DNA of 13,029 nucleotides from an uncultured Opitutaceae bacterium (GTDB lineage: Bacteria; Verrucomicrobiota; Verrucomicrobiia; Opitutales; Opitutaceae), in assembly GCA_903885525.1 (NCBI GenBank), contig CAISJA010000032.1:1-13029 (forward strand), in the 5' to 3' direction. A program made the position numbers and the translations under genes. Shown here in pieces: positions 1 to 6,902 of the stretch (positions are counted from its first letter, which is position 1; each line of letters starts with the position of its first letter). The notes beneath the pieces are model-generated. The model searched no databases, was not told the origin of the DNA, and saw nothing but the letters and a program-made list of their open reading frames with translations.

Positions 1-753
1 AAGGGCGGGGTCGGCAAGACGACCACCGCCATCAACCTCGCCGCCGCCCTGGCGGAGCGGGAGATCCCCACGCTCGTCGTGGATCTTGACCCACAGGCCA
101 ACGCCACCAGCTCCCTCGGCATCGAGAAGCGGGAAGGCCGCAGTCTCTACCGCCCGCTGCATGGCGATGGCCAGGCCATGGACATGGTCACTCCGACCGC
201 CTGGTCCAACCTCGCGATCATCCCCTCCGAGGAGGACCTCGCCGCCATCGAAATCGAGCTGGCCCAGCAGCCCAACTACCTCCTGCGCCTGCGCGCCGTG
301 CTCGATCCGCTCCGCCAGTCCGGGAATCACCGGGCCATCATCATCGACTGCCCGCCGGCCCTCGGCCTGCTCTCCATGAATTCGCTCGCCGCCGCCGATC
401 AACTCCTGATCGCCCTGCAGTGCGAATACATGGCCCTGGAGGGCCTTGGCCAGATTCTCAAGGTGGTGGACCGCCTGAAGCAGGCCGGGGTCAACCCCGC
501 CCTGGAGGTGGGCGGCATCGTGATGACCATGTATGACAGCCGCACCAACCTCGCCCATCAGGTGGTGGACGAGGTCCGCCAGCACCTTCCGGCCAAGATT
601 TTCAATACCCTGATCCCGCGGACCGTGCGTCTCAGCGAGGCCCCCAGCTTCGGCAAGCCGATCTTTGCCTATGACAACCACAGCCCCGGTGCCACCGCCT
701 ACCGGACGCTGGCGGCCGAGGTGACCACCCGCTTTGCCCTCGCCGACCGGTAA
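1..753 (+). CDS. parA: ParA family chromosome-partitioning ATPase (5' end outside window)
   Basis: This is a deviant-Walker ATPase of the ParA/Soj family, which uses ATP-dependent DNA binding to position the origin region through ParB. The reading frame is open from base 1 and gives 250 residues. It begins directly in the Walker A loop (KGGVGKTTT, fragment residues 1-9), so only about the first 10 residues should be missing. The A' motif VVDLDPQAN is at residues 26-34 and Walker B (IIIDCPPALG) near residue 116. The C-terminal part (RTVRLSEAPSFGKPIFAYD) is typical of chromosomal ParA/Soj. A GTG at 79 is only the internal valine before the A' motif and is not a start. No parB follows; the next gene is convergent. 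Family assignment is firm. The chromosomal role is inferred from length and motifs. Confidence 0.95.
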   Translation, partial: KGGVGKTTTAINLAAALAEREIPTLVVDLDPQANATSSLGIEKREGRSLYRPLHGDGQAMDMVTPTAWSNLAIIPSEEDLAAIEIELAQQPNYLLRLRAVLDPLRQSGNHRAIIIDCPPALGLLSMNSLAAADQLLIALQCEYMALEGLGQILKVVDRLKQAGVNPALEVGGIVMTMYDSRTNLAHQVVDEVRQHLPAKIFNTLIPRTVRLSEAPSFGKPIFAYDNHSPGATAYRTLAAEVTTRFALADR

Positions 754-873
754 AGGGCCGCCTCCTTCCCACCCGCGCGTTTCCTCCGTGAGTTCCCGTG
801 GGTGCAACCTGCTGCGGCTGGCGGTGCCGGGAGCCCAAGGCGGGCGCGTCAGGACAGCGACGCGCGGACAGAC

Positions 874-889
874 CGGGGCGCCGGCCCCG
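874..889. terminator. Possible shared hairpin between convergent parA and adenosine deaminase genes
   Basis: A 6-bp GC-only stem (CGGGGC / GCCCCG) with a 4-base loop lies in the 155-bp gap between the convergent stops at 753 and 909. It has no T-tract on either side, so it is only a weak candidate for a bidirectional terminator. Nothing else is evident in the gap. Confidence 0.2.
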
Positions 890-908
890 CCGCTGGTGCC
901 AACAGCCC

Positions 909-1910
909 TCAGCCGCCCGACGACGCTCCGATCATCTCATCGAGCCGCCCCAGCCAGGGCTGCTGTTGCGCCGCCGTGAGCAGGGACACTTCAAATCCAT
1001 GGCGCGCGAGGCGCGCGAGCTCCCGCCGCGAGAAACCGCGCTGCGTCGCCAGCGCGGCATATTCATCGTTGAGCGTGCTGCCGAAGGAGATGGGGTCGTC
1101 CGTGCTGACTGTCACCTGCACCCCGGCGTCAAAGAGCTGCCGGATGGGGTGATCCGGGAGGGTGAGGCCCGGCATGAGCTTGTGGTTGCTGATCGGGCAC
1201 ACGTCCAGGCCGATCCCTCGCCGCACCAATTCGGCCACGAGCGCGGGGTCTTCCACCGCGCGGACGCCATGTTCGATCCGCTGCGGCCGGACCTCGTCGA
1301 GGATCAGCCGCACAAAATCAGCGCCCATGAATTCGCCGGCATAGGCCTTCGTGTACTTGCCCGCCCGGCGGGCCTCCTCCCAGTACTCCGCCGTCCAGGG
1401 CTCCAGCGGCAGGCTCTCCGTGCCGTGGAGGTCAAAGCCGGCCAGTCCGGGCCAGGCCAGGGCGTCCTCCAGCACGGGCCGCATCTTCGCGCTGGCGCCG
1501 TTGTGGTGGATGCCGAGAAACACCCGCACCTCCAGTCCGGCGGGGACGGCCGAGCGGATCGCCTCCAGCACCTCCCGGCCGTCGAGCCCGAGGAACTCAA
1601 TCACGCCGGAGGCAAAGCTCGTCTCCACATACTTCACGTTCTGCCCAAGGTGGCGGGCGAAGATCAACCGTCCCGCCTCATGGTAACGCTCGGGCGAAGT
1701 GTACCAGGTGAAGGCCATGTCGAGAAGCTCCGCCTCGAAATGTTCAAAATTGCGGAACTTGAAGTCCGGTGCCCAGGAGGCGGGTGGCCGGCAAAACTCC
1801 GGCCGCACCCGTTGCAACAGCTCCAGCGGCAACGCGCCCTCGAAGTGCAGGTGCGTCTCCGTCTTCGGCAGTGCTTGGATGAAATCAGGCAGAGCAGGTT
1901 TGAAATCCAT
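909..1910 (-). CDS. Adenosine deaminase family protein with a substituted zinc ligand
   Basis: This amidohydrolase-fold protein (333 aa) belongs to the adenosine deaminase family, which hydrolyses adenosine or related purines to inosine-type products. The motifs appear in order: THLHFEG with metal histidines H20 and H22, GFDLHGTES near 158, YAGEF at 190-194 with catalytic-position E193, RIEHG with H214, CPISNHK near 238, and STDDP with D271 and D272. The family normally has HAGE, where the histidine is the third zinc ligand. Here it is tyrosine (codon TAT, 1341-1343), one base from CAT. Other key residues are kept, so activity is uncertain. The ATG at 1910 is chosen because family homology begins immediately after it. 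An upstream in-frame start at 1976 would add 22 low-complexity residues overlapping inverted repeats. No clear Shine-Dalgarno sequence is visible. It is a single gene, convergent with parA and outside the island. Confidence 0.9.
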   Translation of the reverse strand: MDFKPALPDFIQALPKTETHLHFEGALPLELLQRVRPEFCRPPASWAPDFKFRNFEHFEAELLDMAFTWYTSPERYHEAGRLIFARHLGQNVKYVETSFASGVIEFLGLDGREVLEAIRSAVPAGLEVRVFLGIHHNGASAKMRPVLEDALAWPGLAGFDLHGTESLPLEPWTAEYWEEARRAGKYTKAYAGEFMGADFVRLILDEVRPQRIEHGVRAVEDPALVAELVRRGIGLDVCPISNHKLMPGLTLPDHPIRQLFDAGVQVTVSTDDPISFGSTLNDEYAALATQRGFSRRELARLARHGFEVSLLTAAQQQPWLGRLDEMIGASSGG

Positions 1911-1950
1911 ACCAGGATGATTTTCCGAATGGGATGGCCGCGCAAGCCCT

Positions 1951-2008
1951 GAGCCCGCCGGGCTCGGACCGGCCATCGGCCATCCACTGGCGGCTGCCTG
2001 CGCAGTGG
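1951..2008. repeat. REP-like cluster of short inverted repeats upstream of the adenosine deaminase gene
   Basis: The non-coding stretch between 1911 and the terminator at 2104 contains a 15-base palindrome (GAGCCCG-C-CGGGCTC, 1951-1965). It also contains a stem CCACTG/CAGTGG (1984-1989 and 2003-2008) with a GC-rich loop. Such clustered intergenic palindromes resemble REP-type dispersed repeats, but copy number cannot be judged from one window. They may instead form structure in the 5' leader of the minus-strand gene. Confidence 0.3.
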
Positions 2009-2103
2009 CAGCAAAGCTTCGGCTACCGGCATAATCGCTCTGATCAGCTGACGCTACCCGCGGTTTTTAGCGTCATGACTGAAGGTCGCGGATAAAACGC
2101 AGT

Positions 2104-2132
2104 GTCCCCGCAACCGATTTGATTGCGGGGAC
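2104..2132 (-). terminator. Intrinsic terminator hairpin downstream of the tRNA 3' end
   Basis: A perfect 10-bp stem (GTCCCCGCAA, 2104-2113, with TTGCGGGGAC, 2123-2132) encloses a 9-base loop. On the minus strand it begins 6 bases after the CCA of the tRNA fragment. A short TTTT tract follows about 6 bases after the stem. This is the expected place for the original terminator of the tRNA gene, so it supports reading the adjacent sequence as a true tRNA 3' end. Confidence 0.65.
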
Positions 2133-2138
2133 TTAAAC

Positions 2139-2194
2139 TGGCGGGCTGGACGGGACTCGAACCCGCCCTGATTTAGGTAGCCTCTCCTCTGAAG
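2139..2194 (-). tRNA. Displaced 3' fragment of a tRNA gene, probable attachment site of the island
   Basis: On the minus strand the sequence ends with a standard T-arm (GCGGG, loop TTCGAGT, CCCGT), a 7-base acceptor strand CCAGCCC, discriminator G and encoded CCA (2139-2141). An intact tRNA would need a 5' acceptor strand GGGCTGG about 85-90 bases upstream. None is present, so this is a 3' fragment only. The segment between the T-arm and a CTTCAGA stretch (2188-2194) is long enough for a class II variable arm. G73 would suit serine or selenocysteine tRNA, but the anticodon arm does not pair convincingly, so isotype is left open. The fragment is inferred to be the att duplicate left by integration, with the island on the right-hand side. 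Confidence 0.7.
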
Positions 2195-2211
2195 CGGAAA
2201 AGATTTAGTGT

Positions 2212-2233
2212 TTTGGTGGCAGTTTGGTGGCGG
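2212..2233. repeat. Tandem 11-bp direct repeat next to the attachment site
   Basis: TTTGGTGGCAG (2212-2222) is followed immediately by TTTGGTGGCGG (2223-2233), with one mismatch. Short direct repeats a few tens of bases from an att core are often arm-type integrase or excisionase binding sites. That role is inferred only from position. The rest of 2195-2298 holds no recognisable gene. Confidence 0.4.
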
Positions 2234-2298
2234 TTTTTTCGCCAAAAATCAAGCTCGGCCGGCATTCGACGGAGAGAGACGCTCTTGCCTGCGCCACT

Positions 2299-2940
2299 TC
2301 AAATGGCAGGCGGCGCATACCGAGTGGACGCAGTCATTTCCTCGGCGATGAAGCGGGTGAAGTCGGCGATGTTGCCGTGCACCGACGCTTGTTCCAACGC
2401 CGCCATGTAAGCGGGCCGGCGATCAACTCGCACGACCGTCCAATCGTAGCCACCGGACGCCAGCATGAGGTTCAACAGAAACCGCCCGATACGTCCGTTG
2501 CCATCGGAATAGGGATGAATGAAAACGAAGACGAAGTGCCCGAGCACTCCCCGCACCGCGGCTGACTCTTCTTTGGTGAGCAGATCGAACAAGGCATCCA
2601 TCAAAGCGGGGACCGCTTCGTAGGCCGGCGGGACATGGTCAGCTCCTCGAATGAAGACGCGACGCTCACGGTATCCGGCGAGTGCTGCCGCAGGCAGAAT
2701 GCCGGCCTGGACCGATGGACTGAAAAGCTCTCGTTACCATCCTTGCAGATCGCGAGCGAAGATCTCGCCCGGTGATCGGTTCTGGAACGCGTCGCCCAGA
2801 CTTTTCAGGACTGCTGAGAATGCTGCGTGGTATCCTTTCGCGGCCCTGGCGTTCACCTGTGCGTTATCCATCGGATTGGCTTCAGGGTTCCATGCGCCGT
2901 CGGCAACGCGTTGAATCAACTCTGGCGTAGCCCCGACCTC
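2299..2940 (-). pseudogene. Fic-domain protein remnant: N-terminus missing and in-frame stop
   Basis: Fic proteins transfer AMP or related groups to target proteins. One frame carries a continuous Fic-like sequence from about ATPELIQRV (near 2931) through DLQGW, then a TAA stop at 2734-2736. The same frame resumes with RELFSPSVQAGILP and YRERRVFIRGADHVPP, then FVFIHPYSDGNGRIGRF, the intact catalytic motif (HPxxDGNGRxxR), and ends at 2299. The TAA occupies a position where a tyrosine or other residue would restore a typical W-x-RELF segment, so it looks like a point nonsense mutation. An in-frame TAG at 2947-2949, inside the preceding gene, means the N-terminal half usual for this Fic subgroup is absent. 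The catalytic C-terminal piece could in principle be translated from the TTG at 2604, but no ribosome-binding site supports this. It is most likely a decayed gene. Confidence 0.85.
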
Positions 2941-3643
2941 AAACGTCTAAACCTGCCCCGTTCCTCTTTAGCCACTCTTTCCGGTCCGCATAGGAAGGCA
3001 TGACCTTGTCCACCTCGTTCCAGAACGCCTCAGTGTGGTCGAGGTGGTGGTGGTGGCAGAGTTCGTGGACAACGATGTAGTCGATGATGGTCGCCGGGGC
3101 CATGAGGCACTTCCAGTGAAAGGCTAGGTTACCAGCCGGCGAATACGACGCCCAGCGATTGCCCAACTCCCGCACATCCACCTTCCGCACAGGCGCCCCT
3201 ACCTTCGGCGCATAGTAATGCACCCGGTCAACAATTCTCTCCCGACCGCGAGCGATGTAGTAGTCCCGGAAAGCCACCCGGGCGGCGCGCATGGCTCCAT
3301 GCTCGGCCAGGTCACGGCGTAGGCAGAATCGCCCGTTCTTCAACAGCAGGGGCTCGTCCTGGTCGGCCACGAGCAGGAGCCGGTAGGATCGCCCGAGATA
3401 CAGGAAGCCCTCGCCGTTGCGATACTCGCGCAGCACCCGCGTCGCATTGAGGTCACGCCACTCCGCCAAGTTCTTGTAGATCCAATAGCGCTTCGCCTCC
3501 ACGATGTCTTCGATTCGCTCGTCAGGCACTGCCTCCGGCGCCCGCACCAGTAGGCGACCGTCGCGCTCGATTACGATGTCCGCCGTGCTGCGCCGGCTGC
3601 GCACCACCTCGTAGGAAATGTCCGCAGCATGCCGTGGTTTCAT
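2939..3643 (-). CDS. YgjP-type (DUF45, SprT-like) zinc metallopeptidase coupled to hsdR
   Basis: This 234-residue protein matches the YgjP/DUF45 family, often labelled M48-family peptidase, a small SprT-like zinc protease fold. The visible signature is VVHELCHHHHLDHTEAFW at residues 191-208: HELCH (193-197) gives two zinc histidines and the catalytic glutamate, and H203 in the DHTEAFW segment is the expected third ligand. The family's RELGNRWASYSPAGNLAFHW block (158-177) precedes it. Its ATG overlaps the hsdR stop as ATGA (3640-3643), so it is probably translationally coupled to hsdR. Family members frequently follow hsdR in type I restriction operons; their job there is not established. There is no signal peptide or membrane segment, so it is probably cytosolic. 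It appears full length. Confidence 0.9.
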   Translation of the reverse strand: MKPRHAADISYEVVRSRRSTADIVIERDGRLLVRAPEAVPDERIEDIVEAKRYWIYKNLAEWRDLNATRVLREYRNGEGFLYLGRSYRLLLVADQDEPLLLKNGRFCLRRDLAEHGAMRAARVAFRDYYIARGRERIVDRVHYYAPKVGAPVRKVDVRELGNRWASYSPAGNLAFHWKCLMAPATIIDYIVVHELCHHHHLDHTEAFWNEVDKVMPSYADRKEWLKRNGAGLDV

Positions 3644-6600
3644 TTGACCAGTTCTTTATGCCGCTTCTCGGCGAGCTTCACGATCTCTACGGCGATGCGC
3701 TCGTGCCTGTCCATAAGCTCGGGGATGCTGGCCAAAAGGATCTCGGTATCGACGTTGCCCCTGAGTTTCTTCACCTCGATGGGCTTCTGCCAGAAGTCGA
3801 TGATGTCGATCGTGCCTTGAAGTATGTCCACGACGCGCACTATGAGATCCTTGAGTAGCTGGACCCGCTCCGCCGGGACCATCCCATCCGTGAAAGCCGA
3901 CTGGGCGACGAAGTCGTAGAACATCGTGGCCTCCTTGGTGAGGCCTTCGTGAGCGGTCGTGCGGCCCGCATCCGCTTCGCGCCGCAGCAACTCACATCCC
4001 TCCGCGATCGCTTCCCAGTTCTCTTTGTGCTCCTGGATGAGCTTCTCGAGCTTGTCGCTGAGACGCTGGTAGAAGGCCGGGTCCTCGTCAAAATGCACGG
4101 TGCAGTGCTTGCGCAGCGCGTGCTCCATCTCGCTTGCTTTCGCCTCTGGATCACCCTGCGAGTGCCGTTGAAGGTTTGCCAGGAAGTCCGGCGACAGCAG
4201 TTCGATTGGTGGAATCCGAGGGTCGATACCCAGGTCGATCAGGTGCTCATTGATCAAGGACTTCACCTTCGCCCCGGCGTCCGCAATGTCGAGTGACTCG
4301 TCCTTGTAGCGCTCCTTCACCATCCTCAGTAGATAGCCAAATCGCCGGGCCGGACCGCGGTAGGCATGGCCGCTGGCGTACGGCAGGATCAGGTTCAGAC
4401 TTTGCAGGAACTTCTTCAGATAGACCTCGAAGTCAGCCCGACGCCTAATGTCCTGCATCGCCCCTACTGCCGCATGCACGAGCGCCACCTCTGCCGCCGG
4501 CGTGCCACTGCGGCCCTGCACAAAATCCTCGATCGCTACCACCCCGGCCGCCCGGAAGTGCTGTAGCAAACGCTGATACCGTTCCTCCAGGATGGGCAGC
4601 TCCGTGGTCAGGTTCTTCAGGCCCTGCTGAATGTCCGTGAGATCCTCTTCAGTGTAGATCGAGAGGGCGGCGCTCAGGTGATTGGCTAGGCCGATGTAAT
4701 CCACGATGAAGCCGCGGTGCTTGTTCTTCGCCACACGGTTCACCCGGGCGATGGCCTGAAGCAGGTTGTGCTCCTGAAGCCGCTTGTCGATATACATGAC
4801 CTGCTCGACCGGCGCATCGAAGCCCGTGAGTAACATGTCGCAGACCACCAGAAACGCGATGCCGGTCAGTGCCTTGTCGGGGTCACCTAAGTCAAATGGC
4901 CGGCAGAAATTCTCGACGGCATTCCACCGGCGGGCCTCCTTCCTCGCCTCAGTGATGATTGCCGGTTCATTCGTGGCGTCGGCCGAGATCACCACGGTGG
5001 CCTTGAGGAAGGCCACCCGGCGGATCAGTTCCTGGTCGGGTTTCGGTTTCAGCTTCTCCCGGGCGAGCCGCTCGGTCAACGCGGCCCGGATGGCGTGCTG
5101 GTATCGGACCGCCGCCAGCTTAGAGTGGCACACTACCTGGGCCTTAAAGCCGTCGGGCAGGATGTTGTCGATGTAGTGGTCTACCAGGTCACGGGCGATG
5201 GCCCCGATGCGTTTCTCGGCCTCCAGAATGTCGCCGCTGGCACCATACTTCTTCTTGATCGCCGCGATCTCCTCGTCGGTGCGGTGGCGGAACAGGTCCT
5301 CGAACTTCTGCTCAAACCCGGCCTTGTCCTTTAGCGCGGTGTCCGCGGTCCGGCCCTCGTAGAGTATCTGCAGCGTGGTGCCGTCGTAGACGGCGTCCAT
5401 CAGCTTGTAGGTGTCGATGTAGTCGCCGAATCGTTTCACAGTGCGCCTGGCGCCGTGCTTCTCCGTGATCAGCGGGGTGCCCGTGAATGCGATGCGCACG
5501 GCGTTCGGGAAGGCCTCGAATACGTTGTCACCGAGATCCGAGCCCTGAGTGCGGTGGGCCTCGTCGATCATGAGGAGGATGCGCTCCGAGGGGTTAACCT
5601 CGCCAAAGGTCTCCGCGGTCGGCGGCGCGCCATACGTGGCCAGCGCCTCCTCCACCACGAGGGGCAACTTCTCGGCCCGCTCCATGAATTTGTGGACCAT
5701 CACCATGTTGAGGTCCGAGGCGTCGCTCGACAGGTGCTCGCGCAGGTTGGCCGTGCTCTCGATGACGTTGATCCGTCCGCCGATCAGCTTGGCGGTCGCC
5801 GTGAGTTGCTCCTCCAGGTCGATCCGGTCATTAACCATCACGATCTTGAAGTCGGCCAGGTCGGCCGAGGCCCGGATCATCCGGGCAACGAACACCATGG
5901 TCAGCGACTTGCCCGAGCCTTGTGTATGCCAGACAACACCCGAGCGCTCCTCCGCCGTCCGGCCATCACGCAACCGCTGCACCACCCGCCGGGCCGCCCG
6001 ATACTGCTGGTAACGACCGACCACCTTCACCCGCCGGCCGTCGTCCGTGTCCATGAACACGGTGCAGGTGCGCAGCACGTCGAGCAGGGTATCCGGCGCC
6101 AGCAATCCCTGAATCAGCCGTTCCTGCTCCCGCTCCACGCCGAGCGGTGTCGAGTAAGTGCGCCGGCTTTCCGGCCAAATGTCTTTCCAAGCGTGAAAGT
6201 GCTCGTGCCCGGAGGTGAGCGTTCCTACCTGCGCTCTCTCGCCGCAGGTGCGCACAAGCAGGAGGTTGGAATAGAACAACCGCGGTTCGCCCTCGCGGAG
6301 TCCGGCGGCCAGCGTTTCCGGTCGGCCGTTGCGGTAGCGCAGGAGCTGCACCCCTGCCTCATGGATCGGGTTGGCGGTGGTGGCGTCGCCGATCTTGGCC
6401 TCGATCACCACCAGCGGAATGCCGTTCACGAAGAGCACGATGTCTGGGATGATGCAGCTCTTCACACAACCGGGGGTATCGACCCGGAACTGGTTGATGG
6501 CGTGAATCACGTTCCGCTCCGGCCGGGCGAAGTCGATCAGTTGCACCACCGGGTGCGCCTCGCGGGTGACCTCATTCACGTCCACCTGCGCCTTGAACAG

Positions 6601-6894
6601 CAGCCCCTGCACCGCCTCGTTGATCTCGAGGAGAGGCCGGGCCGGTTGGCGCAGCCACTGGTCGCGCAGATCGTCGAGCTGGCGGGTGGTCAGCCATTCC
6701 TCGCCGGCCGCTGTCCGGTTGAGTGCTTTCACGGCCGACCGGAACACCTCCGGCAGCAGCACTTCCCGGAAATTGGTGCGCAGGCTGACGGTCGGATCTG
6801 AGGGGATGACGCCCTGCCCTTGGTCGATGGCTGTCCACCCCAGCGCACGCAACTGGTCGAGGAAGGGCTTTTCGACGTGGAGGTATTCGGACAT
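3640..6894 (-). CDS. hsdR: Type I restriction enzyme, R subunit (HsdR)
   Basis: This 1084-residue subunit provides ATP-driven DNA translocation and cleavage in the HsdR2M2S1 complex. The N-terminal PD-(D/E)xK nuclease shows D151 (IPDIVLF) and E165-x-K167 (VVIEAKIG). The superfamily 2 helicase motor has Walker A WHTQGSGKSLT (GSGKS near 326-330), DEAH at 444-447 (LLMIDEAHRTQ), FTGTPL, then the later motifs LLTGFDAP and QAIARVNR. A helical C-terminal region of the DUF3387 type follows. Length is normal for the family and no frame damage is seen. The ATG at 6894 begins MSEYLHVEKPF, the typical HsdR start, and lies 8 bases after the abiEii stop. An upstream in-frame ATG at 6936 lies inside abiEii and adds no family-like sequence. 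The 3' end overlaps the peptidase gene by 4 bp. Confidence 0.97.
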   Translation of the reverse strand: MSEYLHVEKPFLDQLRALGWTAIDQGQGVIPSDPTVSLRTNFREVLLPEVFRSAVKALNRTAAGEEWLTTRQLDDLRDQWLRQPARPLLEINEAVQGLLFKAQVDVNEVTREAHPVVQLIDFARPERNVIHAINQFRVDTPGCVKSCIIPDIVLFVNGIPLVVIEAKIGDATTANPIHEAGVQLLRYRNGRPETLAAGLREGEPRLFYSNLLLVRTCGERAQVGTLTSGHEHFHAWKDIWPESRRTYSTPLGVEREQERLIQGLLAPDTLLDVLRTCTVFMDTDDGRRVKVVGRYQQYRAARRVVQRLRDGRTAEERSGVVWHTQGSGKSLTMVFVARMIRASADLADFKIVMVNDRIDLEEQLTATAKLIGGRINVIESTANLREHLSSDASDLNMVMVHKFMERAEKLPLVVEEALATYGAPPTAETFGEVNPSERILLMIDEAHRTQGSDLGDNVFEAFPNAVRIAFTGTPLITEKHGARRTVKRFGDYIDTYKLMDAVYDGTTLQILYEGRTADTALKDKAGFEQKFEDLFRHRTDEEIAAIKKKYGASGDILEAEKRIGAIARDLVDHYIDNILPDGFKAQVVCHSKLAAVRYQHAIRAALTERLAREKLKPKPDQELIRRVAFLKATVVISADATNEPAIITEARKEARRWNAVENFCRPFDLGDPDKALTGIAFLVVCDMLLTGFDAPVEQVMYIDKRLQEHNLLQAIARVNRVAKNKHRGFIVDYIGLANHLSAALSIYTEEDLTDIQQGLKNLTTELPILEERYQRLLQHFRAAGVVAIEDFVQGRSGTPAAEVALVHAAVGAMQDIRRRADFEVYLKKFLQSLNLILPYASGHAYRGPARRFGYLLRMVKERYKDESLDIADAGAKVKSLINEHLIDLGIDPRIPPIELLSPDFLANLQRHSQGDPEAKASEMEHALRKHCTVHFDEDPAFYQRLSDKLEKLIQEHKENWEAIAEGCELLRREADAGRTTAHEGLTKEATMFYDFVAQSAFTDGMVPAERVQLLKDLIVRVVDILQGTIDIIDFWQKPIEVKKLRGNVDTEILLASIPELMDRHERIAVEIVKLAEKRHKELVK

Positions 6895-6902
6895 CGTGCG
6901 GA

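Noticed and set aside
798..1952. Plus-strand 384-codon open frame
   Set aside because: It is entirely antisense to the adenosine deaminase gene, has no recognisable motifs and shows the arginine/proline-rich look of a GC-rich shadow frame.
2139..2230. Intact tRNA gene
   Set aside because: No 5' acceptor strand complementary to CCAGCCC and no D-arm were found upstream. Only the 3' part is supported.
2054..2245. Small minus-strand frame of 63 codons beginning MAKKPPPNCHQ
   Set aside because: It runs straight through the tRNA fragment and the terminator hairpin, so it cannot be a genuine gene in its present form. I saw no integrase sequence upstream in this frame.
5455..6801. Plus-strand 448-codon open frame
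   Set aside because: It is antisense to hsdR, which has every expected motif. The product is histidine/leucine/arginine-rich without family resemblance.
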